64,000 bases of DNA from assembly GCA_016932995.1 (NCBI GenBank), contig JAFGBU010000018.1, forward strand, positions 1-64,000, read 5' to 3'. The notes under the pieces are model-generated. The model did no database searches and was not told where the DNA came from. It saw nothing but the letters and a program-made list of their open reading frames with translations. Both the position numbers and the translations under genes were made by a program. Positions 50,614 to 59,135 of this stretch are shown in pieces. Position 1 is the first letter of the stretch, and the number at the start of each line of letters is the position of its first letter. Source of the stretch: Desulfovibrionaceae bacterium (GTDB lineage Bacteria > Desulfobacterota > Desulfovibrionia > Desulfovibrionales > Desulfovibrionaceae).

Positions 50614-52899
50614 ATGAAAAAGAAGCAACCGCCTGGGGCCTGGCAGGCCGGCCAAGACGTCCTGTGTCAAATCCTGAACTCCTCTGACGGCCTGATCTTC
50701 CTCAAGGACAAGAACCTCGTCTACCAGGGCTGCAACCAGGCCTTCGCCTCGTTTGCGGGCAAGGCCTGCGCGGACATCGTCGGGGCCACCGACCAGGACC
50801 TGCTCCCCGCGGACATGGCCGATATCCTGCGCGAGATGGCCGACTACGTCATAACGACCCGGAAAAAGAAGTCCGGGCACCTCTCTTTGCAGGGGTTCCA
50901 GGGCAAAAGCCTGGCCCTTGAGGCGACCCTGGCCCCGATAATGAACAAGCAGGGCCGGCTCCAGGGCGTGGCCGGATTTTTGCGCGACGTCACCGAGACC
51001 AGGGCCTCCAAGGAGCACTACCTCCAGGTCGAGGCGGCCTACAAGTCCATATTCAAACGCTCGGACATCGGCATCGCCATATTGAGCGTCACCGGGCCGA
51101 TCATCGACGTCAACGAGGCCATGACCCACATGCTCGGCTATTCAAAGGACGAATTGATCGGCGAAAAGATGACCTTTCTGGTCCAGGAGCCGGTCCGCGA
51201 AGAGTACCGGGCCAGAAACGCCGACCTGTTGGGCGGGGTCAGGGACTGCTGCCGCATGGACGCGCCCCTGAAGCACAAGGACGGCCGCATGGTCTGGGGC
51301 CACGTGAACTCGGTCCTGACCCGCTCGCGCCTGGGGACCCCGTTCTACGCCATCACCATGGTGGAGGACATCACCGCCCGCAAGCAGGCCGAGGCCGAGC
51401 TGGCCTCCCTGACCCAGCACCTGGAGGCCCTGGTCGAGTCCAGGACCGAGGACCTGGAGAAAAAGGCCAAGGACCTGGCCGACGCCAACCAGCGGCTCAA
51501 GGAGATGGACCAGATAAAGACGGCCTTTTTGTCCTCGGTGTCCCACGAGCTCAGGACCCCGCTGACCTCGATTTTGGGCTTTGCCAAGCTCACGGGCAGG
51601 GATTTCGAGACCGCCTTCAAGCCCCTGAGCCAGGGCGAGTCCGGCCTTGAGAAAAAGGCCGGGCGCATCCTCAAGAACCTCTTGATCATCGAGAACGAGG
51701 GCGAGCGGCTCACCCGGCTGATCAACGACGTCCTGGACCTGAACAAGATCGAGGCCGGGCACATAGAATGGCACGACCGGCCGATCGACCTGGAAAAGGT
51801 CATCCGCCAGGCGGTGCGCGCTGTGAGCGGGGAGTTCTCCAACCGGCCCCAGGTCGAGCTGGTGGTCGACATAGAGCCCGACCTGCCCGAGATCGTGGCC
51901 GACCCGGACCGCTTGATCCAGGTGCTCATAAACCTGCTCAACAACGCCGCCAAGTTCACCCCCCAGGGCCTTGTGCGCGTGGCCGCCCTGGAGCCCAGGC
52001 CCGGGGTCGCCCAGGTCCGGGTCGAGGACACGGGCATCGGCATCCCGTCCGCGAGCCTTGAGCGGATATTCAACAAGTTCCAGCAGGCGTCCCAGGGCGA
52101 CACCGTGCAGGACAAACCAAAGGGCACGGGCCTCGGCCTGACCATCTGCCGGGAGATCGTCGATCACTACAACGGGCTGATCTGGGCCGAGTCCGAGGTC
52201 GGCAAGGGCAGCACCCTGATATTCGAGCTGCCGGCCCAGCTCGGGGCCCCAAAGGCCTGCCGGCTGCCGTCGGCAAGGCCCGCGCCGAGCGCCGCCCCCC
52301 GGCCGAGGACCGGCAAGCCGCTCATCCTCGTGGTCGAGGACGACCAGGCGACCAGCTCCTTCTTGTGCCAGATACTCGACGACCACGGATTCGACGTGGA
52401 AACGGCCTTTGACGGCGCCGCGGCCCTGGCCAAGGCGGCCGCGATCAGGCCGGACCTGATCACCATGGACATCAAGATGCCCTGCCTGGACGGCAAATCG
52501 GCCATCACCTGGATCAAAAAGGACCCGGTGCTGCGCGAAATCCCGATCCTGGTGGTCTCCGTGCTCCAGGACGCCGAGGCCGCGGGCGGAGACGCCACCC
52601 TGGTCAAACCCGTGGACCCGGACAAGCTGATGGACAGCATCAACGGGCTCCTCAGCCTGCGCCACAGCGAACAAAAACTCATCATGCTCAGGCGAAACGG
52701 CAAGGAAAAGCTGGGCCCGTTCTTCACCCTGTGCTCGGGAAACATCGAGCACTGCCGCGAGGACGAGCTGTGGGAGAAGCTGGACTCGGGCTTTGAAGGC
52801 ACGGTGATAGTCCCGGCCTGGGCGGCCAAGACCATAGACATGCCCAGGCTCACGGACAAAAAGGGCGTCCAGGTCCTGCTCCTGCCCGAGCAGCCCTGA
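50614..52899 (+). CDS. Soluble PAS-PAS histidine kinase with receiver domain
   Basis: A 761-residue hybrid kinase without membrane segments. Two PAS domains (about 14-130 and 145-260), a coiled coil, HisKA with SSVSHELRTPLTSILGF, HATPase with NLLNNAAKF, DTGIGIP and GTGLGLTICREIV, and a receiver domain (about 570-685) with EDDQ, phospho-acceptor D in LITMDIKMPCLD, and VKPVD lysine. A C-terminal extension of about 75 residues (LIMLRRNGKEKLGPFFTLCSGNIEHC ... GTVIVPAWAAKTIDM) is unassigned. The HPt protein at 32 kb could be its relay partner; that is speculation. Confidence 0.94.
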   Translation: MKKKQPPGAWQAGQDVLCQILNSSDGLIFLKDKNLVYQGCNQAFASFAGKACADIVGATDQDLLPADMADILREMADYVITTRKKKSGHLSLQGFQGKSLALEATLAPIMNKQGRLQGVAGFLRDVTETRASKEHYLQVEAAYKSIFKRSDIGIAILSVTGPIIDVNEAMTHMLGYSKDELIGEKMTFLVQEPVREEYRARNADLLGGVRDCCRMDAPLKHKDGRMVWGHVNSVLTRSRLGTPFYAITMVEDITARKQAEAELASLTQHLEALVESRTEDLEKKAKDLADANQRLKEMDQIKTAFLSSVSHELRTPLTSILGFAKLTGRDFETAFKPLSQGESGLEKKAGRILKNLLIIENEGERLTRLINDVLDLNKIEAGHIEWHDRPIDLEKVIRQAVRAVSGEFSNRPQVELVVDIEPDLPEIVADPDRLIQVLINLLNNAAKFTPQGLVRVAALEPRPGVAQVRVEDTGIGIPSASLERIFNKFQQASQGDTVQDKPKGTGLGLTICREIVDHYNGLIWAESEVGKGSTLIFELPAQLGAPKACRLPSARPAPSAAPRPRTGKPLILVVEDDQATSSFLCQILDDHGFDVETAFDGAAALAKAAAIRPDLITMDIKMPCLDGKSAITWIKKDPVLREIPILVVSVLQDAEAAGGDATLVKPVDPDKLMDSINGLLSLRHSEQKLIMLRRNGKEKLGPFFTLCSGNIEHCREDELWEKLDSGFEGTVIVPAWAAKTIDMPRLTDKKGVQVLLLPEQP

Positions 52900-52919
52900 G
52901 CAAAAATCCTCTCCCGGGC

Positions 52920-53426
52920 TCAGCGCCCCACGCCGGGCAGGACCAGGTCGAAGCGCTGCTCCAAGATGGCCGCGCCCCACTGGCTGACCGGATTCTCCTC
53001 GCTCAGACAGAAACCCCGGCTCTCGTAAAGCCGCCTGGCCGCGTCCAGGCCCTTGAAGGTCCACAAGAAGACCCGACCGTGACCCGCCCGGCGGCAGAAG
53101 TCCAGGGCCTGGTCCAGGAGCCTGCGGCCCAGGCCGCGGCCCTGGAACCCCGGCTCGACGATGAACCAGCGCAGCCGCGCCCCCTGGCCGGCCGAGAGGC
53201 TTCCGTCAACGGCCACGAAGCCGGCCAGGGCGACGCCTGACCGGACGGCCGAGAAAAAGTCCCGGCCCGGGACAAGGCCGGACATGAACCCGGACAGCTC
53301 CGCGCCGACCTGGGACTCGAAGCTCAGGTCAAAGCCCCAGTGCTCATTGTAGTACCTGGCGTGGAGCCCGGTCACCGCGGCGATGAGCCCCGGGTAATAG
53401 CCAACGAATTCAAGCCCGCCGGACAC
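52920..53426 (-). CDS. GNAT-family N-acetyltransferase
   Basis: A 168-residue single-domain enzyme: the acetyl-CoA binding segment WFIVEPGFQGRGLGRRLLDQALDFC and the final helix LYESRGFCLSEENP mark the fold. The N-terminal AVTGLHARYYNEHWGFDLSFESQVGAELSGFM is the form seen in the GNAT part of MarR-GNAT fusions, here without the MarR domain. It is the last non-phage gene before the prophage module on the left side. Confidence 0.88.
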   Translation of the reverse strand: MSGGLEFVGYYPGLIAAVTGLHARYYNEHWGFDLSFESQVGAELSGFMSGLVPGRDFFSAVRSGVALAGFVAVDGSLSAGQGARLRWFIVEPGFQGRGLGRRLLDQALDFCRRAGHGRVFLWTFKGLDAARRLYESRGFCLSEENPVSQWGAAILEQRFDLVLPGVGR

Positions 53427-53535
53427 GTCCGCACCTCCCTGCGCCGCCCGCGAACGCGGGGCGCGGAGGCGATTCTATTGTCCGGCCCAGGCCAAGTCAA
53501 ACCATGTCCGGGCCGCCGGGCCGCTCGATCCCGCT
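53427..53535. other. Left boundary region of the phage structural module
   Basis: A 109-base gap between the GNAT gene start and the first phage gene end. I see no tRNA, no integrase and no obvious direct repeat that could be an attachment core; the boundary is placed only by gene content. Confidence 0.4.
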
Positions 53536-53622
53536 TCACTTCCCGCTCCCCTTGCCCTTGCCTTTGCCCTTGCCTTTGCCCTTGATCCCCTTGCCGCTCC
53601 GCTTGAGCACGATCCTGGCCAT
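53536..53622 (-). CDS. 28-residue Gly/Lys-repeat peptide, end of phage operon
   Basis: ATG at 53622 is preceded by GGAGGGATC, a strong ribosome-binding site just after the stop of the upstream 54-codon gene. The product begins MARIVLKRSGKGIKG and continues as a run of alternating GK units, ending in SGK. The repeat is encoded by an imperfect GGCAAAGGCAAG microsatellite. It is strongly basic and could bind nucleic acid or membranes; no known match. Confidence 0.55.
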   Translation of the reverse strand: MARIVLKRSGKGIKGKGKGKGKGKGSGK

Positions 53623-53630
53623 GATCCCTC

Positions 53631-53795
53631 CTATCTGCCGCGCAGCTTGTCCGAAATCCAGGCCAGCGGACGCAGCACGGCCCACACAAGACCATAGGCG
53701 CAGGTCCGCCAGCCCCAGAACCAGAGCGCCAGGCCGAGGCAAAGGAGCGCAAGCGCGCCCAGGCCGCTGGCCAGGCCCCACCAATACCCGTCCAT
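53631..53795 (-). CDS. 54-residue phage membrane protein
   Basis: ATG 53795 lies one base after the tail-fibre stop and the gene ends 8 bases before the next ATG. The product starts MDGYWWGLASGLGALALL, has one Trp/Leu-rich transmembrane helix (about 8-32), then a basic tail ending SDKLRGR. Position and size would suit a small holin, spanin-like or injection-related membrane protein. No motif decides. Confidence 0.65.
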   Translation of the reverse strand: MDGYWWGLASGLGALALLCLGLALWFWGWRTCAYGLVWAVLRPLAWISDKLRGR

Positions 53796-53796
53796 C

Positions 53797-56115
53797 CTAG
53801 GCCTCCTTGAACGTGCAGCTCGCGGCGTAGACCTTGAGCCTCTTGTTGTTGTGCGTGGTCAGCTTAAGCACGGTCCCGGAACCGGAACCGGCCGACAGGT
53901 CTATGTCTCCGGCGACCAAAACCTTGTCCGCGTCGTACTGGCTGTCCATTTCCAGGTCGGCCTGGATGAACTCGCCCTGCCCGCGCCTGACAAAGGCCGC
54001 AAGGTCCGTGTCCAGGGTCACGTCGTCCACGGCCTCGAACACCAGGACCACCTTGGCCAGGTCCGGGACCTCGGCCGTGAACCCGGTGAACTGGATCACG
54101 GCGTTCGTGGTCTCGGTGTCAACGGAAAGGACCACGGAATCGATTTCCGGATTTTGGCTCGCGCTCGTGGTCTTGAGGGCCACGGCGACCTTGATGTCCC
54201 CGGTCGGGACCGGCCAGTCCGCGTCCGCGACGCCTTCCACCGTGGCCGGAGTCATCCAGCCCGCGCCGTCCGAGGTCGGCAGGCTCACCGTCTCCCAGGA
54301 GTCCCCGTCCCAGGCCTTGAAGGTCACGCCGTCGTCGAAGCTGAAGGCAAAGAGCACGCTTTGGCCGTTCGCGGTCTCGGTCACGGCAGCGGAGTTGATG
54401 TCCGTGATCCCGGCCGCAGCGATGGTCCCGGTCACGGTGTAGAACTGGTTCGTGGGCGCGGCCTGCTCCAGGGCGTAGATATCCATCTCGGTTACGCACA
54501 CCGTGGCGTTGTTCACGGCCGCGGTGATGTTCAGCCGGAACTTGGAGTAGGCCGTGGAGCACCCCGTGATCGTGAAATCCTTGTACACGTTGAGGGTCCA
54601 GTTGGTGACGCTGCTCTGCGTGTCCAGCACGTCCCAGGAAACGCCGTTCCAGCCCTCGAAGGTCCAGGTCTTGGGCGCGGCCGAAACGTCGTAGTTCTGC
54701 ATCAGTCTGTACTTCCAGGGGACCCGGGCCGAGGCGAGCTCATAGGCCAGCCAGTTGACCGCTTGATTGGTCTTGTACCAGTGGGTCGAGGCGGAGTCGT
54801 CAAAGGCCTTGGACCCCTCGCAGCCCGTGTCGTGCCCGTTGTCCGTGGCCGTCCCGCCTGTGCAGATGTCCGTGGTCCCCTGGGTCTGGTGGCAGGAAAG
54901 CTTGACCAGGCCCGAGTCGAACACGGTCCCGTATACGGCCGTGACGGTCTTGGCTCCGGTCGAGAGCGTTCCGTCGAACACGACCTCATCGGTTCCGGTC
55001 CCGTCGTCGGTGATCGCGGTGATTGTGTAGCTGGTCCCGTCGATGACCATGCGGCATCCGGCCTGGACCTTGGCATTCGCGGCCGCGTCGAAGTGGCCGG
55101 ACGTGTCTTCCGTGTCCACGGTCAGGGTGGTTATCGAGCCCTTGACGTCCTCCTGCCCGTAGTCGGCCTCAAGCGCGTAGTCCAGGGTCTTGTCCACGCC
55201 CTCGGCCGCAGGAATAGGTTGGAGATAACCGGTGTCGGCGGACTGAAACTCGTAGCCCGAGGAGTTTTCGGCATCCACCTCGTCCGCGTCGGCCAAGGGG
55301 TCCATCCAGCCGTCGCCCAGGTACTCGCGTCCGTCCTCGGCGTCGCCCACGGCCCGGCGCATGGCTTCGGCCACGAGCAGATTCCTGATCTCGTCCGCGC
55401 CCTGGTCAACGCCCAGGGTCTGCCTGGCCTCTTGCGCGTCCTGATCGTCCATGAGGGTCCTGGCGAAACTTGTGACCCCCAGCCTGTCCAGGACCTCTAT
55501 GGCGTCCTGGTCCCCGGCCATGCCGCGCATGAAGCCGGACAGCCCCAGGTTGGCCAGGGCCGCGTCCGCGGCGCTCGCCCCGGTGCCGCCGTCAGCCACC
55601 GGCACCGGGGTCTCCAGGACGCCTGCGCCGGCCAGGGTCTTGTTTTCAAGGCCCTGGCCCGAGGCGTCCCAGCCCAGCATCCGGCCGGGCTCGGGGTCCG
55701 GCAGCTCCGCGCCCGAGGCCGGGGAGGTGACCTTGAGCTTGACCGCCCTGGCCAGTTTCTCGTCCAGGCCCTGGCAGATCATGGTCAACAGGTCCAGGGC
55801 CGCCTCGTGGGTCTCGGCCGGAAAGGCGTCGTTCTCCTGGTAGTCGGTCTCCTGGACTATGCCCGGGTCCCGAAGCACGGCCAGGACCTCGTCCTGGGCC
55901 GGGGCGATCGAGGTTTCAAGCGAGCCGCCGAGCGGGTCCTTGGCCCCGGACAGGACATAGTCGCTGGTCTCGGTGAGCCGTATCTCCCCGCCGTCCGAGC
56001 GCCGGAGCACCACGGCCAGATCCGAGTTCTTCACAAAGTAGAAGGGGATGCTGAAGACCCTTGTGGAGCCGTTTCCGAGGTAGCTGACCTTGGAGGTCTG
56101 CGAGGCTATGGTCAT
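53797..56115 (-). CDS. Phage tail fibre protein (T7 gp17-type N-terminus)
   Basis: A 772-residue protein. The N-terminal about 130 residues (SYLGNGSTRVFSIPFYFVKNSDLAVVLRRSDGGE ... QENDAFPAETHEAALDLLTMICQGLDEKLARAVKL) match the virion-attachment domain of T7-like tail fibres. A coiled, Ala/Asp-rich region follows. Residues about 410-550 look like a discoidin/F5-8C-type carbohydrate-binding sandwich (ASTHWYKTNQAVNWLAYELASARV; WTFEGWNGVSWDVLDTQ; YSKFRLNITAAVNNATVCVTEMDIYAL). The rest is beta-rich and Ala/Thr/Asp-rich. It should bind the host surface. No DGR-type variable repeat is visible. Confidence 0.85.
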   Translation of the reverse strand: MTIASQTSKVSYLGNGSTRVFSIPFYFVKNSDLAVVLRRSDGGEIRLTETSDYVLSGAKDPLGGSLETSIAPAQDEVLAVLRDPGIVQETDYQENDAFPAETHEAALDLLTMICQGLDEKLARAVKLKVTSPASGAELPDPEPGRMLGWDASGQGLENKTLAGAGVLETPVPVADGGTGASAADAALANLGLSGFMRGMAGDQDAIEVLDRLGVTSFARTLMDDQDAQEARQTLGVDQGADEIRNLLVAEAMRRAVGDAEDGREYLGDGWMDPLADADEVDAENSSGYEFQSADTGYLQPIPAAEGVDKTLDYALEADYGQEDVKGSITTLTVDTEDTSGHFDAAANAKVQAGCRMVIDGTSYTITAITDDGTGTDEVVFDGTLSTGAKTVTAVYGTVFDSGLVKLSCHQTQGTTDICTGGTATDNGHDTGCEGSKAFDDSASTHWYKTNQAVNWLAYELASARVPWKYRLMQNYDVSAAPKTWTFEGWNGVSWDVLDTQSSVTNWTLNVYKDFTITGCSTAYSKFRLNITAAVNNATVCVTEMDIYALEQAAPTNQFYTVTGTIAAAGITDINSAAVTETANGQSVLFAFSFDDGVTFKAWDGDSWETVSLPTSDGAGWMTPATVEGVADADWPVPTGDIKVAVALKTTSASQNPEIDSVVLSVDTETTNAVIQFTGFTAEVPDLAKVVLVFEAVDDVTLDTDLAAFVRRGQGEFIQADLEMDSQYDADKVLVAGDIDLSAGSGSGTVLKLTTHNNKRLKVYAASCTFKEA

Positions 56116-56167
56116 TTTCCTTCTCCGTGGGTTTGAGGCCGCAGGCCAAGGCCCGCGGCCTGCGTCC

Positions 56168-56677
56168 TTACTTGAAGAGCCTGGAGCCCTGGCCGATGAG
56201 CGAGCCCAAGGCGCCGAGGCCGGTCTCCCGGCCCGAGGCCTTCGCGGCCAGCCTGTACTGGTCGGCCCTGCGCCCGCCGCCGGACAGGATGCGCTCCTCA
56301 GCGGCCCGGCCCTGTTGGAGGAGCGAAAGGGCCTCGGCCTCGTCCAGGGCCGCCTCGGCCTCCATGACCATGACCGGCGAGCCCTCCATGCGCACCCCGG
56401 ACCGGCCCCAGCCGGTCATGCGCCTGGCGCGCTCCCTGGCCTGGCCGCGCCTGAGCCCTTCAATCCCGGCCTCGGTCCTGGCCCGCTCGTCCGCGGCCTC
56501 CTGCCTGGCCTGCTGCTCGGCGCTGAGGGCCCGCTGCTCGGCCAGCTCCTCCTGCCTCTTTTGATCCCGGGCGCGTGTTGTCTGGTCCGCCGCGACCTTC
56601 AACCCCTGGCTCAGCACCGAGAAGAGCGCGCCCAGCCGGTCGCCCGACCCGGCCTCGGACTTGACGTTGTATCCCAT
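56168..56677 (-). CDS. Putative phage internal virion protein
   Basis: A 169-residue helical, Arg/Glu/Ala-rich protein (RARDQKRQEELAEQRALSAEQQARQEAADERARTEAG). Its place between nozzle and fibre genes and its composition resemble internal core/ejection proteins such as T7 gp14, but I see no decisive motif. AGGAGGTTGAA precedes the ATG. Confidence 0.5.
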   Translation of the reverse strand: MGYNVKSEAGSGDRLGALFSVLSQGLKVAADQTTRARDQKRQEELAEQRALSAEQQARQEAADERARTEAGIEGLRRGQARERARRMTGWGRSGVRMEGSPVMVMEAEAALDEAEALSLLQQGRAAEERILSGGGRRADQYRLAAKASGRETGLGALGSLIGQGSRLFK

Positions 56678-56710
56678 TTCAACCTCCTGTGTTTTTGTCC
56701 GCTGCCCGGG

Positions 56711-58813
56711 CTACTCGTTGACCAGGACCTCGGGCACGACCATGAGCACGGTCATGGGCAGGGGCTGGTCCTGGACTATGGCCAACAGGCCGTCCCGGTC
56801 CCAGCCCTTGGGGAACTTCACGGTCTTGTCCCCGCTCCACACGGCCGGGGGCGCGCCCATGGCCCCTGAGGTCGGCCGGAAATGCATCGGTTCCAGCCGG
56901 GTCTTGTCCGGGCCGATCTTGCCGCCCACGGTGTCGTGGAACCTGGCCGTGACCTGGACGATGCGCTTTTTCTTGGACTGGGCCGTGCCGCGCATGGACC
57001 CGGCCTCGATGCGCATGGGCACGAGGGTCGAGGAGTAGGCCAGCCCGACGTGCACCACCCCGGCCGGCCGGTCCAGGTCGATCTCCCCGGCCGGGGACAC
57101 GGTCCTCTTGGGCTGGACCGCGCCGTCGGCCAGGACCGCCACCTCCTCCCCGGCCAGGTGCTCCAGCCCGGACACGCTCGAAACCTCGGGGCCCTCGTAG
57201 GTCAGCCCGCTGTCCACGAAGAACGCGGCCTTGTTGTCCGGGCCCGAGAACTCCGCCTCCATGAACTCCACAAAACGCCTGGTCTGGCCGTTGACCTGGC
57301 GCTTGACCACGGCCCAGAGCTCGTCGCGGCCGGCCGCGGAGTTGAACACGCAGGCGATGTCCTCGACCTGCCCGGCCGTGACCTGCCTGGCCCAGGCCAG
57401 GACCTCCTGGTCCCGCTGGTAGGTCAAGGACACCAGCGCCCCGTCCGAGCGCAGGCAGTAGACCAGGGAGTCCGGCTCCTGGGCGTAGGCCAGCCTGACC
57501 ACGCCGGGCCCGGTGATGTGCTCGGAGAGGATGGTCAGGTCCTGGGACACGAAGGCGTCGGACTCGAAGCGGTAGGCCATCTCCCTGATCTTTTTCCCGC
57601 CGCGCTGCACGAACAGGGTGGCGTAACCGACCGGCAGGGGCACGACCCGCTCCGCGCCCGAGGTGCCCTCGTGGCTGGCCTTGACGCAGGACGGGGATAG
57701 GGCCTCGCTCGCGGACGCGCCGCCCACGGTCCACTCGCCGCCCACGGTGCCCACCCAGAGCTTGGCCTTGGAGACCATGAACACTATGGCGTTGGCCTTG
57801 GCCGAGGACAGGGTTATCTCCAGCCCGTCGTCGTCCAGGGGGTCCAGCCCGGCCGGGGAGGCGATGCGCTCGCCCAGGCTCAGCTCCTGCCACTCGGACC
57901 CGTTGAGCGCGCCTGCGCCGGAATGCACGGACCCGATCTGGTTTCCGGCCGGAGAGTCCTTGAAGGTCACGGTCACGTCCGAGCCCGAGGCCGAGATCTT
58001 GAGCCCGCCCTGGTACCTGAACCAGCGCGTGTCCCCGGCCGGGGTCTCGCCCTTGACCACGGACCCGGACTCGAAGACCATGCCGTCCAAAAGCACAAAA
58101 TCGTCGTCCTGCTTGCCGTCGCAGCGGCCGTCCGAGTTCGCGTCCGCGATATTCAGGTCGTCCCAGTCGTCGAGCGGCGCCTGGCGCGTGTTGGTCCGCA
58201 GGTCGAAGTAGTCCCCGGTGCGCGAGAACCATATGCTGTTCGGCCTGTCGGGCGTGGCCGCGAGCACCAGCCGCTCCTCGAAAAAGCAGACCACCGAGGG
58301 GTAGTTGTCCTGGCCCCAGGACTCGGGCTGGCCGATGAAGGACACCGTCTCCAGGGACCAGCTGGCGTGGCCCGAGCGGGTCAGCTTCCTGGGCGGGTGC
58401 TTGGGGTGGACCAGAAACAGGGTGTCGTTGGACTGCACCTGGCGCAGGTCCGCGAAATCCCCGGCCGCATAGGGCGTGTCCAGTTCAAAGGGGGTTTCCC
58501 CGTCCATGACCAGGCCCTGGTCCTTGAACACGCGCATCCGGCCCTGGCCCTCGGGGTCCTCGAAAAACTCCAGGACATAGGTCTGCTCGGTGTTGAACTC
58601 GAAAGCCACGAGCAGGGAGCGCTCGGCCTGGTTGCCGGCCTGGGCCGCGAAGCGGAACCCGCTGCGCCTGGTCACCCCGCCGTGGGGATGGACGTGAAAG
58701 TTCTCCAGCAACCGGCAGCCGTTGAAGTACCGGGACAGATCGACCCTGCCCTCCAGCCGCGGGCTGATCTCCCCGGCGGTGAAGTTGGTCAGGGCGGGCG
58801 TGGCTATGCTCAT
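56711..58813 (-). CDS. Phage nozzle (tail tubular B-like) protein
   Basis: A 700-residue protein beginning SIATPALTNFTAGEISPRLEGRVDLSRYFNGCRLLENFHVHPHGGVTRRSGFRF, the recognisable start of podovirus tail-tube/nozzle proteins. The body is beta-rich, with YVLEFFEDPEGQGRMRVFKDQGLV and repeated YPSVVCFFEERLVLAATPDRPNSIWFSRTGDYFD. Residues D224-D232 (DANSDGRCD) form a dockerin/EF-hand-like calcium loop lacking the usual acidic residue at position 12. It should form the tail tip below the adaptor. Confidence 0.83.
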   Translation of the reverse strand: MSIATPALTNFTAGEISPRLEGRVDLSRYFNGCRLLENFHVHPHGGVTRRSGFRFAAQAGNQAERSLLVAFEFNTEQTYVLEFFEDPEGQGRMRVFKDQGLVMDGETPFELDTPYAAGDFADLRQVQSNDTLFLVHPKHPPRKLTRSGHASWSLETVSFIGQPESWGQDNYPSVVCFFEERLVLAATPDRPNSIWFSRTGDYFDLRTNTRQAPLDDWDDLNIADANSDGRCDGKQDDDFVLLDGMVFESGSVVKGETPAGDTRWFRYQGGLKISASGSDVTVTFKDSPAGNQIGSVHSGAGALNGSEWQELSLGERIASPAGLDPLDDDGLEITLSSAKANAIVFMVSKAKLWVGTVGGEWTVGGASASEALSPSCVKASHEGTSGAERVVPLPVGYATLFVQRGGKKIREMAYRFESDAFVSQDLTILSEHITGPGVVRLAYAQEPDSLVYCLRSDGALVSLTYQRDQEVLAWARQVTAGQVEDIACVFNSAAGRDELWAVVKRQVNGQTRRFVEFMEAEFSGPDNKAAFFVDSGLTYEGPEVSSVSGLEHLAGEEVAVLADGAVQPKRTVSPAGEIDLDRPAGVVHVGLAYSSTLVPMRIEAGSMRGTAQSKKKRIVQVTARFHDTVGGKIGPDKTRLEPMHFRPTSGAMGAPPAVWSGDKTVKFPKGWDRDGLLAIVQDQPLPMTVLMVVPEVLVNE

Positions 58814-58827
58814 CTCTTCTCCCCTTG

Positions 58828-58853
58828 CCCGGGGGGCCTTCCGGCCCCCCGGG
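58828..58853. repeat. Intercistronic hairpin between nozzle and the 82-residue gene
   Basis: Perfect 11-base inverted repeat CCCGGGGGGCC / GGCCCCCCGGG with loop TTCC and no T run on either side. It may protect or pause RNA between the two genes rather than terminate it. Confidence 0.55.
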
Positions 58854-58861
58854 ACCTCGCT

Positions 58862-59110
58862 CTAGGTGCCGTTGACAACGCTCACGGTCGAGCCGTCCAC
58901 CTCGGCCGCCAGCAGATCCACGGTCATGGTCCCGCCGAGGCCGCAGACCGCAATGATGACGTCCCCGGCGCCCAGGTTGTATTCCGCGACAGCCTGGTCG
59001 AAGTAGCCCGAGGCCTCCACCGAGGCCACGGCGTCCGCGCTCCGGTACAAGAAGAGCTGCTGGCCGGGCACGCCGCCCATGAGCCTCATCTCGCTTGAAT
59101 CATAGGCCAT
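58862..59110 (-). CDS. Small phage structural protein, unknown
   Basis: An 82-residue protein starting MAYDSSEMRLMGGVPGQQLFLYRSAD, then VEASGYFDQAVAEYNLGAGDVIIAV and a Val/Thr-rich ending. It is 25 bases from the capsid stop on the same strand with AGGAGGATG upstream. Its beta-rich composition would suit a capsid decoration protein, but no family is recognised. Confidence 0.6.
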   Translation of the reverse strand: MAYDSSEMRLMGGVPGQQLFLYRSADAVASVEASGYFDQAVAEYNLGAGDVIIAVCGLGGTMTVDLLAAEVDGSTVSVVNGT

Positions 59111-59135
59111 TTTTTCATCCTCCTGGTTTTACGCC

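Noticed and set aside
53536-56115. Diversity-generating retroelement, as expected for a true BPP-1 relative
   Set aside because: No reverse transcriptase and no template/variable repeat pair are visible near the fibre gene.
53797-56136. Long plus-strand frame opposite the tail fibre
   Set aside because: Gly/His/Arg-rich antisense frame; the minus-strand fibre has a recognisable N-terminal domain and ribosome-binding site.
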